64,000 bases of DNA from the NCBI GenBank assembly GCA_041521345.1, contig JBGOHB010000015.1; one strand, given 5' to 3'. The notes below the pieces were generated by a model. That model had not been told where the DNA came from. It saw only the letters and a program-made list of their open reading frames with translations, and made no database searches. Below are positions 52,568-61,643 of this stretch, piece after piece. The position numbers and the translations under genes are program-made. The DNA comes from Virgibacillus_N oceani_A (lineage in GTDB: Bacteria > Bacillota > Bacilli > Bacillales > Amphibacillaceae). The first letter of the stretch is position 1, and each line of letters starts with the position of its first letter.

Positions 52568-54052
52568 CTATATTTTCACAAACACACTTTTTACTTCGGT
52601 ATAATTTTCCAATCCATACTCGCCACCCATTTCCCGGCCAATCCCCGATTGTTTATAGCCACCGAATGGCATTGTTTCCCACTCTAATCCGAAGTCATTC
52701 ACCCAAACAGTTCCAGCTTTAAGTTTATTCGCAATATAGTGGCCTGTTTTAATATTTTCTGTCCACACACTGGCTGCAAGGCCGTAATCACTATCGTTTG
52801 CACGCTTGATTACTTCTTCCACAGTATCAAAGACAAATACTGACATAACAGGACCGAAGATTTCTTCGCGGGCGATTACCATATCATCTTCAACGTCTGC
52901 AAAAATTGTTGGCTCTACAAAATACCCTTTTTCCAGTCCTCTTTCTCCACCGGCAACAAGGCGGGCTCCTTCTTTTTTCCCTTGCTCAATGTAATCAAGA
53001 ACCCTTTTTTGCTGTTTTGCTGAAACAAGAGGCCCCATATCAGTTTGCGAATCCATTCCAGGCCCCAGTTTCAATTCGTTCACTCGTTCTGCAAATGCCT
53101 CAACAACCTTTTCATAATGCTTGCGGTGAACATAAACTCGTGTACATGCACTACAGTTTTGTCCGTGATTGTACATCGTGCCATTGAATGCACCCTCAAT
53201 TGCTTCTTGCAAATCGGCATCTTCCAGAATGATACTCGGGGATTTTCCACCAAGCTCCAGTGTAACTCCTTTAACTTGATCTGCCGCTTTACGCATTATT
53301 TCTTTTCCAACAATGGTTGAGCCTGTAAAAGCGACTTTATCAACCTGTTTATGCGTTACAATTGCTTCACCTGTAACTTTTCCATCACCAGGCACAATAT
53401 TAACAACACCGTCCGGAAAACCTGCTTCTTTAAATAATTTTGCTGCATAGAGGAGGGAAAGTGGCGTCTCGGGGGCCGGTTTAATGACAACTGTACAACC
53501 TACAGCAAGTGCTGATCCCAATTTCCACCCTGCCATTGCAAGCGGAAAATTCCATGGAATAATTTGTCCCACTACTCCTACCGGCTCATGAACAGTATAT
53601 GTTACATATTCAGGAGAAACCGGTGTTGTTTTTCCTAGTAATTTTGTTGCCCAACCGGCATAGTATCTAAAATGTTGTACTGTTCCATCTACGTCATCTT
53701 CAAGCGCAACATTAAAAGGTTTCCCATTGTCCAATGCTTCAAGCTGTGCAAGTTCCTCCCTGTTTTCTTCTAGTAAGTCAGCGAATTTATAAATAAGCCT
53801 TGAACGTTCTGCCGCCTCCATTTTTGTCCATTCACCTTCATCAAATGCCTTTCTTGCTGCTTGTACGGCTTTATCAATATCCTCTGCATTAGCTTCACTA
53901 ACTCTCGCAAGAACTTCTTCGGTTGCAGGATTAAACACATCAAATGTCTTCCCATTTGCTGCAGGAGCATATTCCCCATTAATATATAGGTTTTTCTCTC
54001 CTTCCAGAAAAGCTTTTACCTTTGGCTTCAGTTCAAGTTGTGAAGTAATCAT
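52568..54052 (-). CDS. NAD(P)-dependent aldehyde dehydrogenase (likely 2-oxoglutarate semialdehyde)
   Basis: 494 residues, normal ALDH length. IIPWNFPLAMAGWKLGSALA binds NAD, VTLELGGKSP carries the general base Glu266, and GQNCSAC holds the nucleophile Cys300. Last gene of the hydroxyproline operon; context makes 2-oxoglutarate semialdehyde (2,5-dioxopentanoate) the likely substrate, giving 2-oxoglutarate. ATG 54052 has GGGAGGAG; it is 17 bases after the deaminase stop. Confidence 0.9.
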   Translation of the reverse strand: MITSQLELKPKVKAFLEGEKNLYINGEYAPAANGKTFDVFNPATEEVLARVSEANAEDIDKAVQAARKAFDEGEWTKMEAAERSRLIYKFADLLEENREELAQLEALDNGKPFNVALEDDVDGTVQHFRYYAGWATKLLGKTTPVSPEYVTYTVHEPVGVVGQIIPWNFPLAMAGWKLGSALAVGCTVVIKPAPETPLSLLYAAKLFKEAGFPDGVVNIVPGDGKVTGEAIVTHKQVDKVAFTGSTIVGKEIMRKAADQVKGVTLELGGKSPSIILEDADLQEAIEGAFNGTMYNHGQNCSACTRVYVHRKHYEKVVEAFAERVNELKLGPGMDSQTDMGPLVSAKQQKRVLDYIEQGKKEGARLVAGGERGLEKGYFVEPTIFADVEDDMVIAREEIFGPVMSVFVFDTVEEVIKRANDSDYGLAASVWTENIKTGHYIANKLKAGTVWVNDFGLEWETMPFGGYKQSGIGREMGGEYGLENYTEVKSVFVKI

Positions 54053-54069
54053 TATAAATCTCCTCCCTT

Positions 54070-54960
54070 TCATTTACTAACTAATAGACTATCAAGAAGT
54101 TCCTGAAGTTTCGTATCTTCTTCATCTGTCAATGGCAGTCTAGGTCTACGTGAAGGACCTCCCGCCAATCCTTGCAGGTCCATCGCCCGCTTTACAATCT
54201 GCACATACTTGCCAGACCCTTCGATAAAATTGCAAAGCGGCAAAACTTGATCATACAACTCCCATGCTTTTTCCAAGTTATTTTCTTTCACACTATTATA
54301 TAGATCTGTTACCAGCTTAGGAGCAATATTTCCAGTTACAGAAATCCATCCAGTTGCACCAACTAAAAATGATTCGAGAGCTAAATCATCTGATCCACAA
54401 AATGTTTTTATATCCCCCTTCCCTTGTCTTGTAATATCACGAAGCTTCGCAATATCTCCACTGGATTCTTTTATGTGCGTAATATTTTCTACATCTCTTG
54501 CAACCTTTAGTAAAGTATTTGTTCCGATATCGACTCCTGATGTAAATGGGTTGTTGTAAATCATAATTGAAAATTTTACTGATTCTCCTACTGCTTTGAA
54601 ATGTTCATAGATTTCTTCGTCTTTTGGATGTGCATAATAAGAGTTAATGAGTAATGCCGCATCCGCTCCAACTGCTTCTGCCTGTTGGGTATAGTATATT
54701 GCTTCTTCTGTTGTTTCTGCTGCTGTACCCACAACTAACGGAATACGTCCCGCTATTTGCTCTACAGCAATTTCAGCTACAAGAAGGCGTTCTTCTTTTG
54801 ACAGACTTACAAATTCACCTGTACTGCCATTTACGACTATTCCTGTCACTTCTTCAGCAATAAAATGTTCAATATTTTTCCTTAACCCATCTGTATCAAC
54901 CTCCCCATTCTCTGTCATTGGTGTAATTAGTACTGGAAATGCTCCTTCTAATTGTTTCAA
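54070..54960 (-). CDS. DapA-family lyase, probable pyrroline-4-hydroxy-2-carboxylate deaminase
   Basis: 296 residues, TIM-barrel DHDPS family. Schiff-base Lys164 is in THIKESSGD; Tyr135 lies in SIMIYNNPF; the GSTGEF loop is present. Beside an epimerase, an FAD dehydrogenase and a semialdehyde dehydrogenase, the likely job is the third step of hydroxyproline breakdown: deamination to 2,5-dioxopentanoate. DHDPS itself is unlikely by context. The start is TTG after AAAGGAGG. Confidence 0.85.
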   Translation of the reverse strand: MKQLEGAFPVLITPMTENGEVDTDGLRKNIEHFIAEEVTGIVVNGSTGEFVSLSKEERLLVAEIAVEQIAGRIPLVVGTAAETTEEAIYYTQQAEAVGADAALLINSYYAHPKDEEIYEHFKAVGESVKFSIMIYNNPFTSGVDIGTNTLLKVARDVENITHIKESSGDIAKLRDITRQGKGDIKTFCGSDDLALESFLVGATGWISVTGNIAPKLVTDLYNSVKENNLEKAWELYDQVLPLCNFIEGSGKYVQIVKRAMDLQGLAGGPSRRPRLPLTDEEDTKLQELLDSLLVSK

Positions 54961-54996
54961 TTCAATTTCCTCCTTTAATTTTGAAATACTATTTTG

Positions 54997-56421
54997 TTAG
55001 TTTACATTTTGATATCCCAATTCTTCTTCTTTACCATGCGATTTTGTATACCATATAAATGTATTGGTGAACCCATATAGAATGGTGATCGCTACGACTA
55101 AAAAGTTAAACCATAGAAACGGTAGATATGCAATTGTAGAAACACCCAATGTAGCAGCCATAAATACACCACCATCAGACCACGGAACCATAGGTGTTGT
55201 TACGGTCCCTCCAGCTTCGGTATTTCTGGATAGCACCCGTCGATCAATATTCAAACGATCATAATTTTCTTCTGTTATTTTACTTCCAGTTATAATTGAA
55301 ACATAAGCTGCGCCGCCGAAAAAGTTACCAAAGAATGCAGAAATCACCGTGGATAACGTTGTCTTTCCTGCATTATCTGCCCATGCTAGCAACTTATTAC
55401 AAATAACTCTTAAAATACCCGTTTGCTCCATTAATCCACCAACGCCTAGAGCAAATAATATTAAAACGATTACATCCAGCATGAAAACAATTCCACCACG
55501 ATTTAACAGTTCATCAATAAAGACTACACCTGATTCAATGGAACCGCCAGCATATAAAATATTAATAGATTCAAACAATGAAACATTTTGGAATAAATAA
55601 GCCCAAGCAGTACCCAATAATGCCCCAAATAAAATTACTGGAATAGAAGGCTTTTTCATTGCAAGCAAAGCAACTACCAAAACCGCTGGAATTAACATAT
55701 ACCAACTAATATTAAAATACTCATTAAGCGCTGCCATCGTTGCTTGTGCCTGCTCTAAACTGCCATTACTGTCAATAAAGAAAAAACCTGTGACAAAGAA
55801 TAAACCCCCTGCTATTACAAATGCCGGGGCACTTACATATAGCATACCTTTAATATGCTCGATTACATTAACCTTTGATAAAGAGGCAGTCATTACTGTG
55901 GTATCTGATAAAGGAGAGAGCTTATCCCCGACATAACACCCGGAAATAACCGCACCAGCAACTAAAGCAATTGGTAATCCAAAGCTTGCGCCAATCCCCA
56001 TCATAGCAATACCTGCCGTTCCCGCCGATCCAAAAGAGGTTCCTGTAGCCAATGATGTAATCGCACAAATAATAAATGCTGCCATTAAAAAGATACTTGG
56101 ATTAATAATAGATAAGCCGTAGTAAATAATACTCGGAACTATTCCCCCTGCAATCCATGTTCCAATTAATGCACCAACAGCTATCAAAATGAGAACAGCT
56201 TCCATTCCATCATTAATCCCTTTAATTATCCCGTTCTGCATATCCTTATAACTATGACCAATACGTAATCCAACCAGCATGATCATAAACCAAGTCGTTA
56301 ACAATGCTAGCTGAATCGGAAAACCAAATTGTGCAATAAACAAAAACATAATCACAACGAAGGAAATTAAAACAAACAACACTTCACCCAAAGTCGGCAA
56401 TCGCTTATCTGTACCCATCAT
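54997..56421 (-). CDS. NhaC-family transporter
   Basis: 474 residues, about 11 to 12 helices, with family features ATGTSFGSAGTAGIAMMGIG, GAVISGCYVGDKLSPLSDTT and FGGAAYVSIITGSKI. NhaC members are usually sodium/proton antiporters, but many relatives sit in amino-acid catabolic operons and may exchange substrate. Here it may carry hydroxyproline or provide sodium coupling; unresolved. ATG follows AAGGAGAG. Confidence 0.82.
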   Translation of the reverse strand: MMGTDKRLPTLGEVLFVLISFVVIMFLFIAQFGFPIQLALLTTWFMIMLVGLRIGHSYKDMQNGIIKGINDGMEAVLILIAVGALIGTWIAGGIVPSIIYYGLSIINPSIFLMAAFIICAITSLATGTSFGSAGTAGIAMMGIGASFGLPIALVAGAVISGCYVGDKLSPLSDTTVMTASLSKVNVIEHIKGMLYVSAPAFVIAGGLFFVTGFFFIDSNGSLEQAQATMAALNEYFNISWYMLIPAVLVVALLAMKKPSIPVILFGALLGTAWAYLFQNVSLFESINILYAGGSIESGVVFIDELLNRGGIVFMLDVIVLILFALGVGGLMEQTGILRVICNKLLAWADNAGKTTLSTVISAFFGNFFGGAAYVSIITGSKITEENYDRLNIDRRVLSRNTEAGGTVTTPMVPWSDGGVFMAATLGVSTIAYLPFLWFNFLVVAITILYGFTNTFIWYTKSHGKEEELGYQNVN

Positions 56422-56508
56422 TCACTCTCCTTGTTTAATGAATTGGCTTACGATAAAATCTTAGGTGGCCGTGTACTTAGAATGAGTAGAAGATAAAACC
56501 TCCCTTCA

Positions 56509-57432
56509 TTATTTTAAAAGGAACCCATTTTTTAATGGATCATCCTTGTCATAAATGAATTGGTGAATTCCTGTAGTAAATCCTTGGACTTCCACAAAGA
56601 ATTTGTCTTCTGTTCCTAGCAACAAAGAAGCCGTGATAGAACTATTAAAAATACTATTATTTATAAGATAGGTATATTCATTTAATGTTTCTCGTAATCC
56701 TGTTAAAATAGCAAACGTACTATCAATACCTGGAGATCGTGTAATATTTCCATCTTTTTCAAAGGTTACTGACCTAATTGCATTAGCATCTGTATTCGTT
56801 ATTTCATCAGTTATGATAACTCCATTAAAAGCCATGTTTTCGTTATGAAATCTTTCTGTTATTTTTTTGCCCCATTTATTGATAGAAGACAAATGATTAA
56901 TATCAATGCCAGGAATCGACTCAGGCAGTGGTAAGATAATGTAACTCCTATTCCCATCTATTTCTACTACATGATATTCATTTTTTTTATCCGTTATTCT
57001 ACATGCTTTGCTTTCTAGATAAACTCCTGTTACTTCCTGATTTTCCAAATTTGCCTTAACCACATAAATTCCTTGAATCGTTTCTATTTTATAGACGCCA
57101 TTTTCATTTACTTTTAAATTTCCGGTTTCTAGTAATGCAGTTACAGAGGCTGCTAACCCTCCATAATTAAAATGAATTTCAGGATCATGATTAAAAAACA
57201 ATAACCCAAAATCAGCTGCTTTAGAGGGAATAACAACGCACCCATTCATACCACGATGTCCTCTTGGCTCATTCAGTAAAAATTCTTTTTCACCATGGTA
57301 GGACATTTGTAAGAGTTGTTGATTCGATTCAAAATCGTTTTGATTTAAATTAATGGGTGATTGAATAACAATTCGAAACGCTTCCCCCTCTACATGTGTA
57401 TCAATGGTGGAGAACATTTTTTCAATAATCAT
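56509..57432 (-). CDS. Proline racemase-family paralogue lacking both catalytic cysteines
   Basis: 307 residues and clearly homologous to its neighbour: MFSTIDTHVEGEAFRIV, LNEPRGHRGMNG, and the closing GIHQFIYDKDDPLKNGFLL. But the first active-site block reads FNYGGLAAS where the partner has MCGHDTIG (Cys91 replaced by Tyr90, His by Gly), and the second reads TRSPGIDST where the partner has RSPCGTGTS (Cys254 replaced by Gly235). No nucleophile is left in either position. The frame is open and complete, and AAGAAGGTG precedes the ATG. It may be a regulatory partner, a different enzyme, or a decaying copy. Confidence 0.85.
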   Translation of the reverse strand: MIIEKMFSTIDTHVEGEAFRIVIQSPINLNQNDFESNQQLLQMSYHGEKEFLLNEPRGHRGMNGCVVIPSKAADFGLLFFNHDPEIHFNYGGLAASVTALLETGNLKVNENGVYKIETIQGIYVVKANLENQEVTGVYLESKACRITDKKNEYHVVEIDGNRSYIILPLPESIPGIDINHLSSINKWGKKITERFHNENMAFNGVIITDEITNTDANAIRSVTFEKDGNITRSPGIDSTFAILTGLRETLNEYTYLINNSIFNSSITASLLLGTEDKFFVEVQGFTTGIHQFIYDKDDPLKNGFLLK

Positions 57433-58470
57433 TTAAACACCTTCTTTCCTGGGATCGTTCATCGGGGGAATAAGTAAATAACCTTCTCTCAATGGATCTT
57501 TTTCATTATAGAAAAATCGATGCATTCCCATAATCCATGCTGACCCGGTCACTTCCGGAATGATAGCGTCATAGTTTTTTATTTTTGAAGTCTCAAGTAC
57601 CCTTGCATTAAACAAAGATCCTACAATACTTTCATGTACAAATAACTCATCCATCCCGATTTCATTTTTCGTGAACATCGTTGCGAGCTTGGCGGAAGTA
57701 CCAGTTCCACACGGGGATCGATCTATCCCTCCCGGGGGGACAACGACTGTGTTTTTCACATCTGCATCTGGATGAACAAAATCTGTAAAAAATTCAATAT
57801 GTGTTAAGCCATTAATAAAAGGATGCTCGGGGTGGATAACAGATTCAGTCTCGTTAATTGCATTTCGAATTGTTATTGCCTTATCAATAATGGTAGAAGC
57901 ATTATCTTTCGTCAGTTCCAAACCAAGCTTCCGGGCATCAATAATTCCGTAAAAATTACCACCATACGCAATATCACATTCTACTTTACCTATTTGATCT
58001 ACATCTATTTTAATCGATTTCAACAAGAATGATGGCGTATTGGCAAAGGTAACCTCTAGTGCTTTTCCATTCTCTACCTTGATTTTTACTTCTATCAATC
58101 CTGCTGGTGTATCCAGGTTTACATTTGTATACGGTTCGGAAACTTCGATTAGCCCCGCCTCAACTAATGCGGTACAAGTGCCGATCGTATCATGTCCGCA
58201 CATCGGTAAATAACCGCCTGTTTCAATAAAAATCGCTCCAACATCTGCATCTGGATGGCACGGTTCCACTAATAGTGTTCCGGACATCACATCATGGCCC
58301 CTTGGTTCATTCATCAAAAAATTCCGGATCCAATCATAATTCTCCTTCATATAAAGCATTTTTTCAGACATGGTATCTCCCTTTAATACAGGAAGACCAC
58401 TTATAACAGTCCTCGTAGGATTTCCTCCGGTATGTGTATCAATAGTTGAAAATAATCGTTGAAAGTTCAC
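57433..58470 (-). CDS. 4-Hydroxyproline 2-epimerase
   Basis: 345 residues, proline racemase family with both catalytic cysteines: Cys91 in PMCGHDTIG and Cys254 in DRSPCGTGTS, plus IDTHTGGNPTR and EPRGHDVMSG. With both cysteines it should epimerise trans-4-hydroxy-L-proline to cis-4-hydroxy-D-proline; a proline racemase is the alternative but the neighbours favour hydroxyproline. The start is GTG, just after the upstream stop. The paralogue follows 0-1 bases later. Confidence 0.9.
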   Translation of the reverse strand: MNFQRLFSTIDTHTGGNPTRTVISGLPVLKGDTMSEKMLYMKENYDWIRNFLMNEPRGHDVMSGTLLVEPCHPDADVGAIFIETGGYLPMCGHDTIGTCTALVEAGLIEVSEPYTNVNLDTPAGLIEVKIKVENGKALEVTFANTPSFLLKSIKIDVDQIGKVECDIAYGGNFYGIIDARKLGLELTKDNASTIIDKAITIRNAINETESVIHPEHPFINGLTHIEFFTDFVHPDADVKNTVVVPPGGIDRSPCGTGTSAKLATMFTKNEIGMDELFVHESIVGSLFNARVLETSKIKNYDAIIPEVTGSAWIMGMHRFFYNEKDPLREGYLLIPPMNDPRKEGV

Positions 58471-59652
58471 TTAGTTCATCACCTTTTCCTGAAATCTATC
58501 ATAACGAAGCGGTTCTATCGGAATGCATGTCTCTTTCTCAGACAACATTTCTTCAACCACTTTACCTGTAACAGCTGCAAGACTTATGCCATCACCTTCA
58601 TGTCCTGCTGCCACATAAAAACCGGGAACTTCGTCAACATGTGAAATGATTGGCAGATGATCTTCTGTCCATGGTCTCAGACCAGCATATGTCCTTATCA
58701 CTGTCATATCGGCTATTTTGGGATAAAAACGCAATGCTCTTTTTGCTATGTATTTTGTTACTTCATTACTTACTTTCGTATCAACCCCATTAAACTCACG
58801 ACTGCTGCCAATTAAAAAATTTTGACTTTCTGTTGGTTCGAATACGAGTGCCACACCATATCTTTCTGTTATAGGGTCAACAATTCTTTCCCCGCCAAAC
58901 TTTGAAATAAGGTATCCAAATTCCATCACTTTTCGTAAACCAATTGGTTGTTGCCTAGACGCAACAATCAGTTGTCCTTTTCTAGGGGTAATTGGAATAT
59001 GAACGTCAAGCATTTCACCAATTGTCGGAGCCCATACACCACAAGCATTTACTACCTTATCGGCAGTAAAAGTCTGGTTGTTTGTTTTAATCACAAATTG
59101 ACCGCAATCTTTTTTATACAGCGTCTTCACTTCTGTATTTGTATGTATCTTTGCACCTGACTTCTCAGCGCTATCAAACATGGAATACGTCAACATGTAC
59201 GGGTTTACCGTTGAATCTGTATTACATTCTAATCCACCATATAAGTCATCAGCGAAGTAACTGGATTCATTTCGTAAATCTTCACGGTCCAACATTTTAA
59301 AATCCAGTCCGGCTTCCTGTTGTTGACTCACCCATTTTTGTGCTGCCTCCATTTCGGTATCGTTTTCACAAACAAGGATGCTCCCCGGGTTTCGATATTC
59401 AAATGGAACCTCAAGCTCTTTGCTTAGTTCATGAACAAGCTGCTGACTTTTCAGTGACATCTGGCTGTCAAACCCAGGATCTTTATCTATTGCCAGGATA
59501 TTTCCATCACATCTGGATGAAGTTCCACTTGCTAACTCATTTTTTTCAAGTATTGTAATATCCAATCCCGCTTTTGAACTGTAATAAGCAATGGCAGATC
59601 CAATAATACCTCCGCCTATTACTATTACATCCCGGTGAAGTATGTTATTCAC
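58471..59652 (-). CDS. FAD oxidoreductase, D-hydroxyproline dehydrogenase catalytic (beta) subunit
   Basis: 393 residues, DAO/glycine oxidase family. N-terminal RDVIVIGGGIIGSAIAYYSS binds FAD, GTSSRCDGNI follows, and a late TYAGLRPWTEDHLPII with GHEGDGISLAAVTG completes the fold. Together with the 2Fe-2S and FAD/NAD proteins encoded divergently it matches the multi-subunit D-hydroxyproline dehydrogenase group that oxidises cis-4-hydroxy-D-proline. The start is GTG after GAGAGGTG. First gene of the minus operon, downstream of a sigma-54 promoter. Confidence 0.85.
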   Translation of the reverse strand: MNNILHRDVIVIGGGIIGSAIAYYSSKAGLDITILEKNELASGTSSRCDGNILAIDKDPGFDSQMSLKSQQLVHELSKELEVPFEYRNPGSILVCENDTEMEAAQKWVSQQQEAGLDFKMLDREDLRNESSYFADDLYGGLECNTDSTVNPYMLTYSMFDSAEKSGAKIHTNTEVKTLYKKDCGQFVIKTNNQTFTADKVVNACGVWAPTIGEMLDVHIPITPRKGQLIVASRQQPIGLRKVMEFGYLISKFGGERIVDPITERYGVALVFEPTESQNFLIGSSREFNGVDTKVSNEVTKYIAKRALRFYPKIADMTVIRTYAGLRPWTEDHLPIISHVDEVPGFYVAAGHEGDGISLAAVTGKVVEEMLSEKETCIPIEPLRYDRFQEKVMN

Positions 59653-59688
59653 AGCTGTACACCTCTCTTTTTCTTCTCATATGTAGTC

Positions 59689-59707
59689 ATGCAATATACA
59701 TGCCAAT
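59689..59707 (-). promoter_or_regulatory. Sigma-54 promoter of the minus hydroxyproline operon
   Basis: Minus-strand TTGGCATGTATATTGCAT matches TGGCAYN5TTGCW; the -24 GG (59703-59704) and -12 GC (59691-59692) are exactly 10 bases apart. It lies about 40 bases before the dehydrogenase start. Confidence 0.85.
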
Positions 59708-59767
59708 TTAAGACGATAAATACTTTACACTTAAAATATCGAGCTTATCTCTTTTCACCGACTAAAA

Positions 59768-59801
59768 TGCAGAATAATTATAAAATTACATTGATTCTGC
59801 A
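59768..59801. promoter_or_regulatory. Candidate upstream activating sequence
   Basis: Perfect inverted repeat TGCAGAAT (59768-59775) and ATTCTGCA (59794-59801), 18-bp spacer. It is 64 bp upstream of the -24 element, in the range for sigma-54 activators. An adjoining ACACATTTGTGT lies at 59802-59813. Confidence 0.65.
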
Positions 59802-59864
59802 ACACATTTGTGTCAAAATACTTATAACGATGTAAATAATTTTTTACACGAAGGGGGAGTTTAT

Positions 59865-61580
59865 ATGTCATTATTTTTAACAAATGTTGAACAAGTGATG
59901 AGTAACAATATAGAAGTTCTAGACAACTGGGATAATACGGACTTATATAGATTAATAAAGTCTAAGGAGCCCCAAAAAATTTTCTTGAAATTTAACAAAG
60001 AAATACAGTTAGCACAAATTAATAAAAATACTGATCAAATTTATTTTCAATCATGTAAAGAGATTTCAAAAAATCTAACCATCTATGAAATGTTGAATTT
60101 CATCGAAACAAATAATCATTTTATCATCCGTGACAACGAAAAAATAATTGGCTATGTTAATCCAGTTGAGCTGTCTAAACTTCTAGTAAACAGGAACGAA
60201 AAAATGAAAGCGTTTTTTCAAACAGTCCTTGAAACTATTGACAGTTCATGTACGGTGATTGACTCTGATGAAAATGTATTAATCTGGACAGAAGGTGCTG
60301 AAAACATATTCAATATTAAACAGAAAGAAATAATCGGAAGACAGATTACTGATTTTTTTCAACCTGAACGATTAGAACTCCTAAAATCCTTGGATGATGG
60401 AACTTCTGTAACTCACTCTCAACATCATGCCAGGGAGGATTTGGTAGTTTTAATCAACTCAAACCCGGTTTATTTGGATGAAGAAATTATTGGAGCAGTT
60501 GTTTCAGAGACAAATATTACAAGCCAGATCCGATTACATAACGAATTATCAAATACAACAGAAAAGCTATTTAATCTTGAAAGAGAAGTGAATAAATTAC
60601 TTCCTTCTGAAGATCCATTTACACCAATTAAGGGGAATAGCTCGACATTAAAACAAACGGTAACCATTGCAAAAAAAGCAGCAATGACAAGTACAAATTT
60701 ATTAATCCACGGTGAAAGTGGAGTGGGTAAGGAACTATTTGCCAAAGGGATTCACAGTATTCGTGAAGAACATGATGCACCCTTTGTAGCCATAAATTGC
60801 GGAGCCATCCCTTCTGCACTTTTTGAAAGTGAAATTTTCGGCTATGAAAAAGGAGCCTTTTCAGGTGCTGATCAAAAGGGGAAAAAGGGGAAAGTTGAAC
60901 TAGCTAAAGGGGGAACCTTGTTTTTGGATGAAATTGGTGAAATGCCTTTAGATATGCAAGTTAAAATCTTAAGACTATTACAAGAAAAGAAATTCTTTTC
61001 AGTTGGTGGCACAAAAGAGAAAGAAGTTGATTTTAGAGTAATTGCTGCTACTAATCGTGATTTAAAAGAATTTGTTAAGGAAGGTAAATTTAGGGAGGAC
61101 CTTTATTACCGGTTAAATGTCGTAAGTCTAGAAATTCCCTCCCTTCGTAAACGTCCAGAAGACATTATCGAGCTAACGCATTATTTTCTCTACGAACTTT
61201 CTATTAAATATAACCGTCCAATTCATGGAATATCCCAGCCGATCATGCAAGCTCTATTGCAGCACCATTGGCCAGGTAATATCCGCGAACTAAAAAATGT
61301 TATAGAACGATTAGTTGTTTTTTCAGAAAATGGCGAAATAAAACCTGAGCATTTACCATTTGAAACCGATGGAAAAACACCAGTCATAAACGGAGATATT
61401 CCTTATTTTGAAGATAACGATAATCGATCGCTAAGCGAAAGACTTCAGGAAACGGAAAAAGAAATTATTCTTAAGCAACTGGAAAAAGTAAATGGTAACA
61501 AGCTTGAATGTGCAAAAAAACTTCAAATTACTAGGGCAACCCTGTATAACCGAATAAACAAATTAGGAATAGATGTATAA
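59865..61580 (+). CDS. PrdR-like sigma-54-dependent activator
   Basis: 571 residues: an N-terminal CBS-like pair (about 1-110), a PAS domain (about 116-225), a AAA+ domain with Walker A GESGVGKE near residue 283, GAFSGA near 330 in place of GAFTGA, and GGTLFLDEIGEMPL near 355, and a Fis-type helix-turn-helix at about 542-571. The Thr-to-Ser change in the sigma-54 loop is conservative. It should activate both hydroxyproline promoters when ligand binds the sensor domains. ATG 59865 follows AAGGGGGAG; the frame starts earlier at 59808. Confidence 0.92.
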   Translation: MSLFLTNVEQVMSNNIEVLDNWDNTDLYRLIKSKEPQKIFLKFNKEIQLAQINKNTDQIYFQSCKEISKNLTIYEMLNFIETNNHFIIRDNEKIIGYVNPVELSKLLVNRNEKMKAFFQTVLETIDSSCTVIDSDENVLIWTEGAENIFNIKQKEIIGRQITDFFQPERLELLKSLDDGTSVTHSQHHAREDLVVLINSNPVYLDEEIIGAVVSETNITSQIRLHNELSNTTEKLFNLEREVNKLLPSEDPFTPIKGNSSTLKQTVTIAKKAAMTSTNLLIHGESGVGKELFAKGIHSIREEHDAPFVAINCGAIPSALFESEIFGYEKGAFSGADQKGKKGKVELAKGGTLFLDEIGEMPLDMQVKILRLLQEKKFFSVGGTKEKEVDFRVIAATNRDLKEFVKEGKFREDLYYRLNVVSLEIPSLRKRPEDIIELTHYFLYELSIKYNRPIHGISQPIMQALLQHHWPGNIRELKNVIERLVVFSENGEIKPEHLPFETDGKTPVINGDIPYFEDNDNRSLSERLQETEKEIILKQLEKVNGNKLECAKKLQITRATLYNRINKLGIDV

Positions 61581-61587
61581 ATTTATT

Positions 61588-61605
61588 TTGGCTTGATTCT
61601 TGCAT
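61588..61605 (+). promoter_or_regulatory. Sigma-54 promoter of the plus hydroxyproline operon
   Basis: TTGGCTTGATTCTTGCAT: GG (61590-61591) and GC (61602-61603) exactly 10 bases apart. It is 40 bases before the BFD gene, between the regulator stop and that gene. Confidence 0.75.
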
Positions 61606-61643
61606 AAAAGATAAATGACATAAATGAAAGCCGGGTGTTTTTA

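Noticed and set aside
54070..54960. Dihydrodipicolinate synthase (dapA) for lysine
   Set aside because: Family and active site fit, but the operon context points to the hydroxyproline deaminase of the same family.
59689..59707. Sigma-A promoter for the minus operon
   Set aside because: No good TTGACA/TATAAT pair at suitable spacing; the -24/-12 match is much better and an activator gene is adjacent.
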